Shown here in pieces: positions 33,789 through 42,411 of a stretch of 64,000 bases of DNA. The translations under genes were made by a program, and so were the position numbers. Position 1 is the stretch's first letter; every line of letters starts with the position of its first letter. The stretch comes from Massilia sp. Mn16-1_5 (GTDB taxonomy: Bacteria; Pseudomonadota; Gammaproteobacteria; Burkholderiales; Burkholderiaceae_D), in the NCBI RefSeq assembly GCF_004798585.1, contig NZ_PPXQ01000005.1, positions 1 through 64,000 on the forward strand, given 5' to 3'. The notes beneath the pieces were generated by a model. The model worked only from the letters and a program-made list of their open reading frames with translations, ran no database searches and was not told the DNA's origin.

Positions 33789-34538
33789 ATGGTCAGGAAG
33801 GGCAAGGTGTATCTGATTGGCGCCGGCCCTGGCGCCGCCGACCTGATCACCGTGCGTGGCGCACGCCTGCTGGCGCAAGCCGACGTCGTGCTCTACGACG
33901 CACTGGTGACGCCAGAGATGCTGGAACTGTGCAGCCAGGCCGAGCTGATTTCGGTCGGCAAGCGCTCGGGCCAGCGTTCCACCGCCCAGGATGCGATCAA
34001 CGCCCTGTTGGTCGACTGCGCCTTCAAGTTCAAGACCATCGTCCGCTTGAAAGGCGGCGACCCGATGCTGTTCGGGCGCGCCGACGAGGAGTTGCGCGCG
34101 CTCGAAGCCGAGGGGATCGAGGTCGAGGTCGTTCCCGGCATCACCACCGCGGTGGCGGCCGCCGCCGCCACCAAGCAACCGCTCACCAAGCGCGGCGTGG
34201 CCCGCAGCGTCGCCTTCTTCACCTCGAGCACCGGCCCCGACCAGCCGGAACACCCCGCCCTGCCCCACACCGACACCATGGTCCAGTACATGGGCGGACG
34301 CGAAGCCGCGGCCACCGCCGAGCGCCTGCTGGCGCAGGGACGGCGTGCCGACACGCCGGTGGTGGTGGTGGAAAACTGCAGCCGGGTCGACGAGCGCATC
34401 CTGCGCCTGACGCTGGCGGATCTTGCCGGCGGCCTCGAAGCCGCACACGGTCCGGTACTGGTGATGATTGGCGAGGCGCTACGCCTGCGCGAACATCAGC
34501 CGGCGCTTGGTACGCTGCTGCAGGCAGCAAGCGCTTGA
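33789..34538 (+). CDS. cobA: Uroporphyrinogen-III C-methyltransferase (SUMT)
   Basis: SUMT makes precorrin-2 from uroporphyrinogen III, the first step to sirohaem for CysI. The protein (249 aa from this start) has KVYLIGAGPGAADLITVRGARLL, in two adjoining blocks, VLYDALV, VRLKGGDPMLFGR and VPGITTAVAAAA, all SUMT signatures. It lacks the CysG N-terminal dehydrogenase/chelatase domain, so those steps need other genes. The start at 33789 is chosen for GGAG 6 nt upstream; ATG at 33777 is the alternative. It lies 16 bp after cysN. Confidence 0.93.
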   Translation: MVRKGKVYLIGAGPGAADLITVRGARLLAQADVVLYDALVTPEMLELCSQAELISVGKRSGQRSTAQDAINALLVDCAFKFKTIVRLKGGDPMLFGRADEELRALEAEGIEVEVVPGITTAVAAAAATKQPLTKRGVARSVAFFTSSTGPDQPEHPALPHTDTMVQYMGGREAAATAERLLAQGRRADTPVVVVENCSRVDERILRLTLADLAGGLEAAHGPVLVMIGEALRLREHQPALGTLLQAASA

Positions 34539-34545
34539 ATCCTCT

Positions 34546-34989
34546 TCAGCCCGGCCAACGTCCGTCGTATTCCTCGATCTGACCGAGTAAGAGGTCGGCC
34601 GCTGCATGCGTGTCGGCATTCACCCGGTTCAAACGCGCGATCGCCGCTTCCAGCCTTGCCCCGGCACGCCCCGCGCATTCCTGGCTGTGCCAGCGCGCCA
34701 TGTCGCGCCGCATCGCGTTCAAATCGTCCTTCAGTTCGCCCAGCATGCGCCGCAGGCTGCGGTCGGCGTCCACCAGGCCGGGGATGCTGCCCGCATGCAG
34801 GCGGTTCGACAGCGTCGTGATCTTGATGCGCAGTTGCGTCACCCGGCGCGCGGTGGCGTCGATGTGGCGTGCGCAGCGTAGCTGCGCGAACAGGCCGCCC
34901 GGCAGGCGCACGCCCTCCCACAGCGCTGCCTGGCCTGGGCGCGGGCGCAGGAACATGGCGACGATCTGTTTGAAAAAGGATGGGAGCAT
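34546..34989 (-). CDS. Hypothetical coiled-coil protein, 147 aa
   Basis: A soluble helical protein with a short hydrophobic N-terminus (MLPSFFKQIVAMFL) and likely coiled coils from about residue 40 to 135. No family is recognised. The start at 34989 is chosen by composition; a frame running upstream to 35181 has an implausible Arg/Pro/Cys-rich extension. It is convergent with the cys operon, ending 7 bp after the SUMT stop. The RBS is weak. Confidence 0.6.
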   Translation of the reverse strand: MLPSFFKQIVAMFLRPRPGQAALWEGVRLPGGLFAQLRCARHIDATARRVTQLRIKITTLSNRLHAGSIPGLVDADRSLRRMLGELKDDLNAMRRDMARWHSQECAGRAGARLEAAIARLNRVNADTHAAADLLLGQIEEYDGRWPG

Positions 34990-35250
34990 GGGAAGCGCGT
35001 GAATGGATGGAAACGCGACAGGAGAAGCCCACGCAGTGTGGGCGGGTTCCGAGGGACTGTCAAACCGGAAGGCGGTGCGCGCATCTGATGTACAACAAGG
35101 GGGCGCATGCTTGCACCCGATTGTTGGCAGGGCTTTATCGAAACCAGGCCCAGCGCCAAAACCGGAGCGCTTCCAGCGCATTCTGAAAGCTTCGGGTAAG
35201 CTCCTCCAACATGTCGTTTCGACACTCCACCCTGTTACGAGGAGAATTGA

Positions 35251-36093
35251 ATGAGCGAATCATCGAACTACGTACCGCCGAAGGTCTGGACCCCGCCCGC
35301 GTCCAACGGCGGCACCTTTGCCAACATCAACCGCCCCGTCGCCGGCCCGACCCACGAGCAGGCCCTGCCCGTGGGCGAGCACCCGCTGCAGCTGTATTCG
35401 CTGGCCACGCCGAACGGCGTGAAGGTGACGATCATGCTGGAAGAGTTGCTGGCCGCCGGGCACCAAGGTGCCGAGTACGATGCCTGGCTGATCAAGATCA
35501 ACGAGGGCATGCAGTTCTCGAGCGGCTTCGTCGAGGTGAACCCGAACTCGAAGATCCCGGCCCTAATGGACCGCAGCGCAGCGGAGCCGGTGCGCGTGTT
35601 CGAATCCGGCTCGATCCTGGTCTACCTGGCCGAGAAGTTCGGCGCCTTCCTGCCGAAGGACGTACCGGCCCGCACCGAGACCCTGAACTGGCTGTTCTGG
35701 CAGATGGGTTCGGCGCCTTTCCTGGGCGGCGGCTTCGGCCACTTCTTCGCCTACGCGCCGGAGAAATACCAGTACCCGATCGACCGCTACGCGATGGAAG
35801 TCAAGCGCCAGCTCGACGTCCTGGACCGCCAGCTGGCGAACACTCGCTTCGTCGCAGGCAATGAGTACACGATTGCCGACATGGCGATCTGGCCCTGGTA
35901 CGGTGGCCTGGTACGCGGCGAGCTGTATGGCGCGGGCGAGTTCCTGTCGGTGCACGAGTACGAGCACGTGCGGCGCTGGGCGGAAGAAGTCTATGCGCGG
36001 CCGGCCGTGAAGCGCGGGCGCCGGGTGAACCGGGTGTTTGGAGATCCGGAAACGCAGCTGCCGGAGCGGCACTCGGCGGCGGATCTGGACTGA
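35251..36093 (+). CDS. yghU: Glutathione S-transferase, YghU-like
   Basis: The 280-aa protein has an N-terminal extension before the thioredoxin fold (LQLYSLATPNGVKVTIMLEEL), NPNSKIPAL, FESGSILVYLAEKFG and a helical GST domain with YTIADMAIWPWYG. This layout matches YghU/YfcG-type nu-class GSTs with disulfide-bond oxidoreductase activity toward glutathionylated or peroxide substrates. GAGGAGAATTGA precedes the ATG. It is monocistronic with a palindromic repeat downstream. The symbol is by family resemblance. Confidence 0.88.
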   Translation: MSESSNYVPPKVWTPPASNGGTFANINRPVAGPTHEQALPVGEHPLQLYSLATPNGVKVTIMLEELLAAGHQGAEYDAWLIKINEGMQFSSGFVEVNPNSKIPALMDRSAAEPVRVFESGSILVYLAEKFGAFLPKDVPARTETLNWLFWQMGSAPFLGGGFGHFFAYAPEKYQYPIDRYAMEVKRQLDVLDRQLANTRFVAGNEYTIADMAIWPWYGGLVRGELYGAGEFLSVHEYEHVRRWAEEVYARPAVKRGRRVNRVFGDPETQLPERHSAADLD

Positions 36094-36142
36094 TTTTGAT
36101 GTTGAAGCGGCGCGTAGCTCCAAGGATGCGCGCACGCCGCTG

Positions 36143-36215
36143 ACGTAGGGTGGACTCCCGAGTCCACGCGTTTGCAACGGTTGAAAAGCCGTGGACTCGG
36201 GAGTCCACCCTACGT
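36143..36215. repeat. REP-like inverted repeat, perfect 26-bp arms, 21-nt loop
   Basis: Arms at 36143-36168 and 36190-36215 are exact reverse complements. Each begins or ends with ACGTAGGGTGGACTC and contains the sub-palindrome GGACTCCCGAGTCC. It lies between the convergent yghU and chelatase genes and may also act as a terminator-like structure. Confidence 0.88.
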
Positions 36216-36222
36216 ATCGCAG

Positions 36223-36600
36223 CTATTCGGAGGAGGCGACTGACTTGACACAATAGTCCGTCATTGCCGCCAGCACCCCGGGATCTTCGCCGACCGCGCC
36301 GGTAACGTTGACGCGCAGGCCAGGATGCGCAGCCCGCAATCCGTCGGCCAGCAGCGGCAAATCGCGCAGCAAGTGCCCACCCTGCCCCAGGAACACCGGC
36401 ACCACCGTTACTTCCTCGACGCCCTCGGCCACCAGTTCGGCCACTGCCTCCGGCAACCTCGGCTCCATCAACTCCAGAAACGCCAGCCGCACCGCGCAAT
36501 CCGGCAGCCGCGCCGCCGTCAGGTCGCGCAGCCGTTCGAAAGGCGCGGCCCAGGACGCGGCACGCGCGCCGTGGGCGAACAGGACCAGGGCGCGCTTCAT
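36223..36600 (-). CDS. cbiX: CbiX/SirB-type sirohydrochlorin chelatase
   Basis: The 125-aa protein is a single-domain CbiX-short chelatase: LVLFAHGAR near the start (metal-binding His), a central VTVVPVFLGQGGHLLRDLP with the second His, and a short alpha/beta fold. Such enzymes insert iron into sirohydrochlorin (sirohaem) or cobalt (cobalamin). The nearby sirohaem-dependent CysI and SUMT favour the iron role. Its ATG shares one base with the lptG stop (TGATG), an odd pairing with an LPS export gene. The precorrin-2 dehydrogenase needed between SUMT and this enzyme is not in the window. Confidence 0.85.
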   Translation of the reverse strand: MKRALVLFAHGARAASWAAPFERLRDLTAARLPDCAVRLAFLELMEPRLPEAVAELVAEGVEEVTVVPVFLGQGGHLLRDLPLLADGLRAAHPGLRVNVTGAVGEDPGVLAAMTDYCVKSVASSE

Positions 36601-37793
36601 CAATGTCTCTCCACCCACCGCAAGGCCCCGATGGCCAGCAGCAGGAACAGCAGGCTCGGGGCCACCGCCGTGAAGAAGGCCGGCCAGGTCGAGAGCAGGC
36701 CGAGGTGCGAGAACAGCGAATTGATCAGGATGAAGCCGACGCCGATCATGATGCCGATGAAGATCTTCAGGCTGACACCGCCGCTGCGGGTGTGCAGGTA
36801 GGCGAAAGGCAGCGCCAGCGCCATCAGGACAAAAATCGCCAGCGGGTCGACGATCTTCTTCCAGAAGGCGATGCGGAAGCGTTCGCTTTCCTGGCGGTTC
36901 TCGGCCAGGTGGCGCGAGTACACGGCCAGCTCGTTGGCCGACATGCGCTCCGGGTCGCGGCGCGAGACCTGCAGGATCTTGGGCGTGATTTCCGAGACCA
37001 GGTCGAGGCTCGGGATCTTGCGGGTGGCGACCGCGCTGGTCTCCTGGCCGTAGGTGCTCTGGATGCTCTGGCCCTGTGGTACCGGCGCGCCCGGGTCGGC
37101 CAGCACGCGGCTGTTCGAGAACTGGGTTTCGCTGACGTCCTGCAGGCGCCAGGTGCCGTTGCCGAGGAAGGTCGCGCTCTTGGCCGTGATCAGGGCGCGC
37201 ATGCGCATCGCATTGTCGAATTCGTAGAGGCGCACGTCGATCAGCTGGCCGTCCGGGCGGATCTGGCGCGCATTGAAGAAGCGCGAGCCGACAATCGCGC
37301 CGCGGGTGCCGTTCTGGCCTGCGGCGTGCACGTTATCCTTGGTCCACATCCCCGAGCGGAATTCCGAGGCGAGCGTGGAGCCCTTGGCCGACAGGCGCAC
37401 CTTTTCCGCCAGCGGCGCGGTGCGCGGCGTGATCAGTTCGCCGAAGATGAAGGTGACGACGACGAACACGATGCCGATCTTGAAGAGCATCCAGCCGGCC
37501 ATCCGGGTCGACATCGAGGCGGCACGCATGATCGTGAATTCCGAGCTTTGCGCGAACTGCGCCATCGCGTAAATGGTGCCGATCAGGGCCGCCACCGGCA
37601 TCACCTCATAGACGTGCCCCGGCAGCATCAGCGCCACGTAGAGCAGCGCGTGCTGGAACATGTAGTCGCCCTTGCCGACCGAGGGCAGCTCGGAGGTCAG
37701 GTCCATGAAGGCGATCAGCCCGAGGAAGGCGAACAGCACGAAGACGACCGCCTGCGTGATGTTGATCGCAAAATAGCGTTGTAACACTCTCAT
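36600..37793 (-). CDS. lptG: LPS export ABC transporter permease LptG
   Basis: The 397-aa inner-membrane protein of the LptB2FG complex extracts LPS from the inner membrane. It has six TM helices in two groups of three (N-terminal about 12-130, C-terminal about 305-390) around a periplasmic beta-jellyroll. The start at 37793 (MRVLQRYFAIN) fits the family; the longer frame to 37865 adds unrelated residues. It follows lptF after 10 bp and is followed by the overlapping chelatase gene. Confidence 0.94.
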   Translation of the reverse strand: MRVLQRYFAINITQAVVFVLFAFLGLIAFMDLTSELPSVGKGDYMFQHALLYVALMLPGHVYEVMPVAALIGTIYAMAQFAQSSEFTIMRAASMSTRMAGWMLFKIGIVFVVVTFIFGELITPRTAPLAEKVRLSAKGSTLASEFRSGMWTKDNVHAAGQNGTRGAIVGSRFFNARQIRPDGQLIDVRLYEFDNAMRMRALITAKSATFLGNGTWRLQDVSETQFSNSRVLADPGAPVPQGQSIQSTYGQETSAVATRKIPSLDLVSEITPKILQVSRRDPERMSANELAVYSRHLAENRQESERFRIAFWKKIVDPLAIFVLMALALPFAYLHTRSGGVSLKIFIGIMIGVGFILINSLFSHLGLLSTWPAFFTAVAPSLLFLLLAIGALRWVERH

Positions 37794-37803
37794 ACCGGTA
37801 CTT

Positions 37804-38952
37804 TCATCGGGACTCCACCTGGGCGGCAGGCACGGGCTGCGCGTGGCGCCGCCGCTTCCAGGCATTGATCAGGACCAGCGGGTGGTAATGGTGGTTGACG
37901 TTCAGGCGCCAGGCGAACAGGGCGACGACGATCAGCACCACGAGCAGGTGCAGCGGCCACCAGGCCATCGCGAAATCGACCTTGCCCTGCTTGACGCTGG
38001 CTTCGACCATGCGCACCAGGTTGTTATAGGTGAAGAAGATCAGCAGCGCGAGGATCAGGTTGGCCGAGGACCCCGCGCGCGGATTGACGAAGCCGAGCGG
38101 GATGGCGAGCAGCAGCAGCACCAGGCAGACGATCGGCGCCGACAGGCGCGAGAGCAGCTCGGAACGCGTGAAGCGGTTTTCGACCAGCAGCAGCGCCGGC
38201 GTCGACATGGCGGCGAGCGGCACGTCGGCGCCCAGCACGGGCACGCTGGTCGCCACGCGCATGCTGTAGCGCTCGAACTCCATCGACTGGAAATCAGCCT
38301 GGCCCGGCGTGCCCTGGTAGCGCCGGCCGTTCTTCAGCACCAGGTACTGGCCGCCCTTGCCGTCGGCTTCGACCACGCCTTCGCGCGCAACGACGACCGA
38401 GCTGCCCGCGCCCTCCGTGCTGCTGACGAACACGTTCTTCACCACCGTGGAACCGTTGGCGCTGCCCTCGACGAAGAACACACGGTCGCTCGACGAGGAC
38501 TCGCGGAACTGGCCCGGCGCCACGCGCTTGAGGTCTTCGCGCTTCTCGAAGCGCTGGATGAATTCCGCGCTCTTCATCTTGGCCCAGGGCGCGACGACGA
38601 AGGACAGCGCACCCACCAGCAGTACCAGCGGCACGCCGAACATCAGCACGGGACGGATCCAGGCCAGCAGCGACTGGCCCGATGCGAACCAGACGACCAT
38701 CTCGGAATCGCGGTAACTGCGCGTGACGGCGACCAGCACAGAAATAAAGCTGGTGAGGATCAGGACAGTTGGCAGATAATTCAGTGACTGAAAGGCAATC
38801 AATGCCAGGACGTCGCCGGATGCGACCCGTCCGCCCGCGGCCCGGCCGAGGATGGCAATGAGGGTCCAGGTGACGCACACCGTGAACAGGACCGTGAAGG
38901 TTGCCCCGGCTGCGCTGGCCAGTTCACGGTGCAAGGCGCGTTGAAAAATCAT
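37804..38952 (-). CDS. lptF: LPS export ABC transporter permease LptF
   Basis: The 382-aa partner of LptG begins MIFQRALHRELASAAGA, as is usual. It has TM helices near 15-110 and 270-355, with a periplasmic domain between. The sequence LAIPLGFVNPRAGSSANLI in the C-terminal half is a family hallmark. It is divergent from pepA across 91 bp, an arrangement common in Beta- and Gammaproteobacteria. Confidence 0.95.
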   Translation of the reverse strand: MIFQRALHRELASAAGATFTVLFTVCVTWTLIAILGRAAGGRVASGDVLALIAFQSLNYLPTVLILTSFISVLVAVTRSYRDSEMVVWFASGQSLLAWIRPVLMFGVPLVLLVGALSFVVAPWAKMKSAEFIQRFEKREDLKRVAPGQFRESSSSDRVFFVEGSANGSTVVKNVFVSSTEGAGSSVVVAREGVVEADGKGGQYLVLKNGRRYQGTPGQADFQSMEFERYSMRVATSVPVLGADVPLAAMSTPALLLVENRFTRSELLSRLSAPIVCLVLLLLAIPLGFVNPRAGSSANLILALLIFFTYNNLVRMVEASVKQGKVDFAMAWWPLHLLVVLIVVALFAWRLNVNHHYHPLVLINAWKRRRHAQPVPAAQVESR

Positions 38953-38960
38953 TCGATAGT

Positions 38961-38966
38961 TATAAT
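38961..38966 (+). promoter_or_regulatory. Candidate pepA -10 element TATAAT
   Basis: A perfect TATAAT lies 77 bp upstream of the pepA start, in the short divergent lptF/pepA region. A TTGAAA 14 bp upstream has poor spacing as a -35, so the promoter is provisional. Confidence 0.4.
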
Positions 38967-38986
38967 TGCAGGTTAGGCAGAATCGA

Positions 38987-39020
38987 GCACACTGCGGTGC
39001 ACACCGCGGAGCACACTGCG
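38987..39020 (+). repeat. 12-bp tandem repeat (three copies) in pepA leader
   Basis: GCACACTGCG, GCACACCGCG and GCACACTGCG begin at 38987, 38999 and 39011 with an exact 12-bp period, 24 bp before the pepA start codon. The copies fall in the presumed untranslated leader. Confidence 0.8.
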
Positions 39021-39043
39021 CACAAAACGAAACGGAGAATCAA

Positions 39044-40540
39044 ATGGACTTTAGCATAAAAGCATTCGACACCAAGAACACCCTGGCTGCGGCCAAAACA
39101 GGCGTGCTCGCAGTGGCGGTGTTCGAAAACAAGAAACTGTCGCAAGCTGCGAAAACCCTCGACCAGACGGGTGAAATCACGGCGGCACTGAAGTCGGGCG
39201 ACATCTCCGGCAAGGCCGGTACGACCCTGCTGCTGCGCGGCGTGGCCGGTGTGGCCGCGCAGCGCGTGCTGCTGGTCGGGATGGGCGCCGACGAGGCGGT
39301 AGGCGAAAAGAATTTCATGACCGCGGTCGGCGCGACGCTGAAAGCCTTCACGTCGCTGGGCGCGGCGGATGGCATTATCGCATTTCCGATGACGGAAGTG
39401 AAAGAGCGCACGCCTGAATGGGCCCTGCGCGCCGTCGTCGTGGCCGCAACGGACGCCGAATTCCGCACCGACGCGCAGAAGAGCAAGAAGGATCCGGTCT
39501 TGAGCGGCGTACGCAAGGTGACCCTGGCCGTGCCGCTGGCAAACGGCGAAACGAAAGCCGCGCTGGCGCAGGCGATCGCGATCGCCAACGGCATGAGCCT
39601 GACCAAGGAACTGGGCAACCTGTCGCCGAACGTCTGCACCCCGACCTACCTCGCCACCGTCGCCCGTAAACTCGCCGACGACCACGGCTTCGAGATCGAA
39701 GTCCTGGAACGCAAGCAGCTCGAAGCCCTGAAAATGGGCTCCTTCCTGTCGGTGGCCAAGGGCAGCGACGAAGCGCCGAAGTTCATCGTCCTCAAGCACA
39801 TGGGCGGCGGCAAGAAGGATGCACCGGTGGTCCTGGTCGGCAAGGGCATCACCTTCGACACGGGCGGCATCTCGATCAAGCCGGGTCCCGGTATGGACGA
39901 AATGAAGTACGACATGTGCGGCGCCGGCTCGGTGCTCGGCACCTTCCGCGCGATCGGCGAAATGGGCCTGAAGCTGAACGTGATCGGCATCGTCGCCGCC
40001 TGCGAGAACATGCCGTCGGGCCGCGCCAGCAAGCCGGGCGACATCGTCACCGCCATGAACGGCCTGACCATCGAGATCCTGAATACCGACGCCGAAGGCC
40101 GCCTGATCCTGTGCGACGCCCTCACCTACGCCGAGCGCTTCAAGCCGGCCGCCGTGGTCGACATCGCCACGCTCACCGGCGCCTGCATCGTCTCGCTGGG
40201 CCACCACAACAGCGGCCTGTTCACCCGCCACGACGCCGCCCACGACGCGCTGGCCGAGGAACTGCTGGACGCCGGCAAGCAGACCGGCGACGGCGCCTGG
40301 CGCCTGCCGATCGGCGAGCAGTACAACGAGCAGCTGAAGTCGAACTTCGCGGACCTGGCCAACATCGGTACGCCGGGCGGCGCCTCGATCACGGCAGCCT
40401 GCTTCCTCGAGAACTTCACCCGCAACTACACCTGGGCCCACCTCGACATCGCCGGTACGGCATGGAAGAGCGGCGCAGCGAAAGGCGCGACCGGGCGTCC
40501 GGTGCCGCTGCTGACGACCTTCCTCATGAATCGCGTTTGA
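39044..40540 (+). CDS. pepA: Leucyl aminopeptidase (PepA)
   Basis: The 498-aa M17 metallopeptidase removes N-terminal residues in the cytoplasm and in some bacteria also binds DNA (plasmid dimer resolution, transcription control). Metal-binding and catalytic segments include [16 protein letters not shown] and NTDAEGRL (347-354), with IGTPGG further on. The start at 39044 follows CGGAGAATCAA. A frame open to 38966 merely translates the tandem repeat. A strong terminator follows. Confidence 0.96.
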   Translation: MDFSIKAFDTKNTLAAAKTGVLAVAVFENKKLSQAAKTLDQTGEITAALKSGDISGKAGTTLLLRGVAGVAAQRVLLVGMGADEAVGEKNFMTAVGATLKAFTSLGAADGIIAFPMTEVKERTPEWALRAVVVAATDAEFRTDAQKSKKDPVLSGVRKVTLAVPLANGETKAALAQAIAIANGMSLTKELGNLSPNVCTPTYLATVARKLADDHGFEIEVLERKQLEALKMGSFLSVAKGSDEAPKFIVLKHMGGGKKDAPVVLVGKGITFDTGGISIKPGPGMDEMKYDMCGAGSVLGTFRAIGEMGLKLNVIGIVAACENMPSGRASKPGDIVTAMNGLTIEILNTDAEGRLILCDALTYAERFKPAAVVDIATLTGACIVSLGHHNSGLFTRHDAAHDALAEELLDAGKQTGDGAWRLPIGEQYNEQLKSNFADLANIGTPGGASITAACFLENFTRNYTWAHLDIAGTAWKSGAAKGATGRPVPLLTTFLMNRV

Positions 40541-40559
40541 AACGGTAAGATGAAATGAG

Positions 40560-40589
40560 AACGGGCCGCACCAAGCGGCCCGTTTTTTT
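40560..40589 (+). terminator. Rho-independent terminator of pepA
   Basis: AACGGGCCGC and GCGGCCCGTT pair around CACCAA-type loop bases, followed by seven T residues, about 20 bp after the stop codon. Confidence 0.93.
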
Positions 40590-40605
40590 GCGCGACGAAA
40601 AAAAG

Positions 40606-40628
40606 CAGCTGAAATATTCTTTCAGCTG
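40606..40628. terminator. Second hairpin with A/T flanks, probably terminates the minus-strand genes
   Basis: CAGCTGAAA and TTTCAGCTG pair perfectly around five bases. An A run lies on its left (a T run for minus-strand transcription) and T-rich sequence on its right. It sits downstream of the DUF1653 gene. Confidence 0.65.
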
Positions 40629-40660
40629 TTTCGCTTTTTTGAAATTTTATTTCAGGGCAA

Positions 40661-40852
40661 TCAATTCACCGGCGCAAAGCGCGGCACCTTCTGGCCGTCG
40701 ACCTCGACGTGTTCGAAGAATACCGACTTCGGGCGCGCCCAGATCAAGCCGTCGTGGGCGCGGTAGATGATCATCGGAGACAGGTCGGCCTCGAGCGTGG
40801 CCTCGCAGACCAGCTCATAGAGGCCACCCTTGTAGTGGCGGTACTGGATCAA
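40661..40852 (-). CDS. DUF1653 small protein (63 aa), TTG start
   Basis: The sequence YRHYKGGLYELV.., IIYRAHDGLIWARPKSVFFE matches the DUF1653 family, small single-domain proteins of unknown function. The best start is TTG at 40852, just before the conserved YRHYKGG; no ATG or GTG lies upstream in frame. The gene begins 10 bp after the stop of the previous minus-strand gene, so it is likely translated from the same mRNA. Confidence 0.85.
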   Translation of the reverse strand: MIQYRHYKGGLYELVCEATLEADLSPMIIYRAHDGLIWARPKSVFFEHVEVDGQKVPRFAPVN

Positions 40853-40862
40853 GTCCGCTCGC

Positions 40863-41204
40863 TCAAGCCTGCTCGGCCGTGGCCTTCTGCTTCTTCTTCA
40901 GGCTCTGGATGACCTTCAGCACGCCTTCGATGCCGGTGTCTTCGTCCAGGTCGCTGAAGGCGTCGAGCACTTCGTTGAGCACGCGATTGCGCACCGCTGC
41001 CTCATCCGGCTGCACCGCCTTGGCCGGCTCGGCGGCGAACTTCGACGGGGCTTCCTCGGCGGCCTTGGCGCCATGCGCCAGCGCGGCTTGCCAGATTACC
41101 CAGCGGCGCTGCGTTTCGTAGACGAGGTATTCCTCGGGCTTGTCTTCGCGGCGGCGAACGATATGGCCATCACGCTGGGCCCATGCTTCAAATGCACTGC
41201 GCAT
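40863..41204 (-). CDS. Hypothetical protein, 113 aa
   Basis: A hydrophilic protein with a compact N-terminal segment (RSAFEAWAQRDGHIV, then a Trp-rich RRWVIWQAAL) that recalls phage or host small proteins describing query-type residues, then an Ala/Lys-rich linker and a C-terminal helix. No family is assigned. The ATG at 41204 is chosen because AAAAGGACAGAG precedes it; an ATG five codons earlier is less well placed. It forms a two-gene unit with DUF1653. Confidence 0.65.
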   Translation of the reverse strand: MRSAFEAWAQRDGHIVRRREDKPEEYLVYETQRRWVIWQAALAHGAKAAEEAPSKFAAEPAKAVQPDEAAVRNRVLNEVLDAFSDLDEDTGIEGVLKVIQSLKKKQKATAEQA

Positions 41205-41646
41205 CTCTGTCCTTTTCATATGGGTACGGATAATCGCTATCGAAACAGCAATATTTCACCATAGTACCATTTCGCCTAATAAAGCTTGCACGGCCTGATT
41301 CAATCGTGCGGCGGCGGCGCTGCGGACAAGGAATCTTGTCCAGCCCAGATACTACAATGCGAGTTATACAAAAACAACCGGATATTACCTATCAGTAACA
41401 ATAGGAATGTTAGATTTTATCCGGTAATTGTTACATATTGCTAGAGCTAAATGTCATCCGTGCGTAACGACAATATATTTTAAACCACAAAATTGTCGTT
41501 TGAGCACTGCGCTTGCAATTTGAGCAAATAAATACAACGCGGCCGTTTCGGCCGGCTGCCTGATGGGAAAGTTGCAGGAAATGCCCTGAGGGTCGATACT
41601 GCGCGCTTCGCGGCGGAGGGTCCGCCGCATTACTCTGTGCGCCGAC
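41205..41646. promoter_or_regulatory. AT-rich divergent intergenic region before xth
   Basis: This 442-bp region lacks convincing genes. It contains inverted repeats GTAACAAT / ATTGTTAC (about 41394-41434) and AACGACAAT / ATTGTCGTT (about 41466-41500), and a CGGCCG-TTT-CGGCCG hairpin near 41540. It should hold the promoters of the exonuclease gene and of the 113-aa gene. No known box is recognised. Confidence 0.4.
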
Positions 41647-42411
41647 ATGAAAATAGCAACCTGGAACGTCAATTCGCTGAAAGTACGCCTGCCTCACCTG
41701 CTGCGCTGGCTGGAAACGAACCCGATTGACGTGCTCTGCATTCAAGAGACCAAGCTCACCGACGATAAGTTCCCGGTTTCGGAAATTAATGCGGCAGGTT
41801 ATCAGGTCGCCTATACCGGCCAGAAAACCTATAACGGCGTCGCCATCCTCTCGCGTTTTCCGATCCAGGACGTGGTCAAGAACAATCCGCGTTTCGAGGA
41901 CGAGCAGCAGCGCATCATCGCCGCGACCATCGAAGGCGTGCGCTTCGTGAACGCCTATATCCCGAACGGCCAGGCGGTCGATTCCGACAAATACGTCTAT
42001 AAACTCGCCTGGCTGAAAGCCCTGCACGAATGGCTGGGCGAGGAACTGCGCGCGCATCCGCAGCTGGCCCTCCTGGGCGACTACAACATCGCCCCGGAAG
42101 ACCGCGACGTGCACGATCCGGTCGAATGGGCCGGCCAGATCCACTGCTCGGATCGCGAGCGCGCGGCGATGGCGGCCCTGGTCGATCTCGGCCTGGCCGA
42201 TTCCTTCCGCCTGTTCGAGCAGCCGGAAAAGCAGTACAGCTGGTGGGATTACCGCATGATGGGTTTCAGGCGCAACCGCGGCCTGCGGATCGACCACATC
42301 CTGCTCTCGCCCGAACTGGCGAAGCGCTGCACCGCCTGCAGCATCGACCGCGAGCCGAGGAAATGGGAGCAGCCGTCGGATCACACGCCGGTGATCGCCA
42401 CCATCGATTGA
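41647..42411 (+). CDS. xth: Exodeoxyribonuclease III
   Basis: The 254-aa endonuclease/exonuclease/phosphatase-fold enzyme cuts at abasic sites and degrades DNA 3' to 5' in base excision repair. Asn7 (TWNVNS), Glu34 (IQETK), GDYNIAP (the catalytic Asp/Asn), RIDHIL and the terminal SDHTPV His are visible. Its 3' end overlaps the convergent GGDEF/EAL gene by 31 bp. Confidence 0.96.
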   Translation: MKIATWNVNSLKVRLPHLLRWLETNPIDVLCIQETKLTDDKFPVSEINAAGYQVAYTGQKTYNGVAILSRFPIQDVVKNNPRFEDEQQRIIAATIEGVRFVNAYIPNGQAVDSDKYVYKLAWLKALHEWLGEELRAHPQLALLGDYNIAPEDRDVHDPVEWAGQIHCSDRERAAMAALVDLGLADSFRLFEQPEKQYSWWDYRMMGFRRNRGLRIDHILLSPELAKRCTACSIDREPRKWEQPSDHTPVIATID

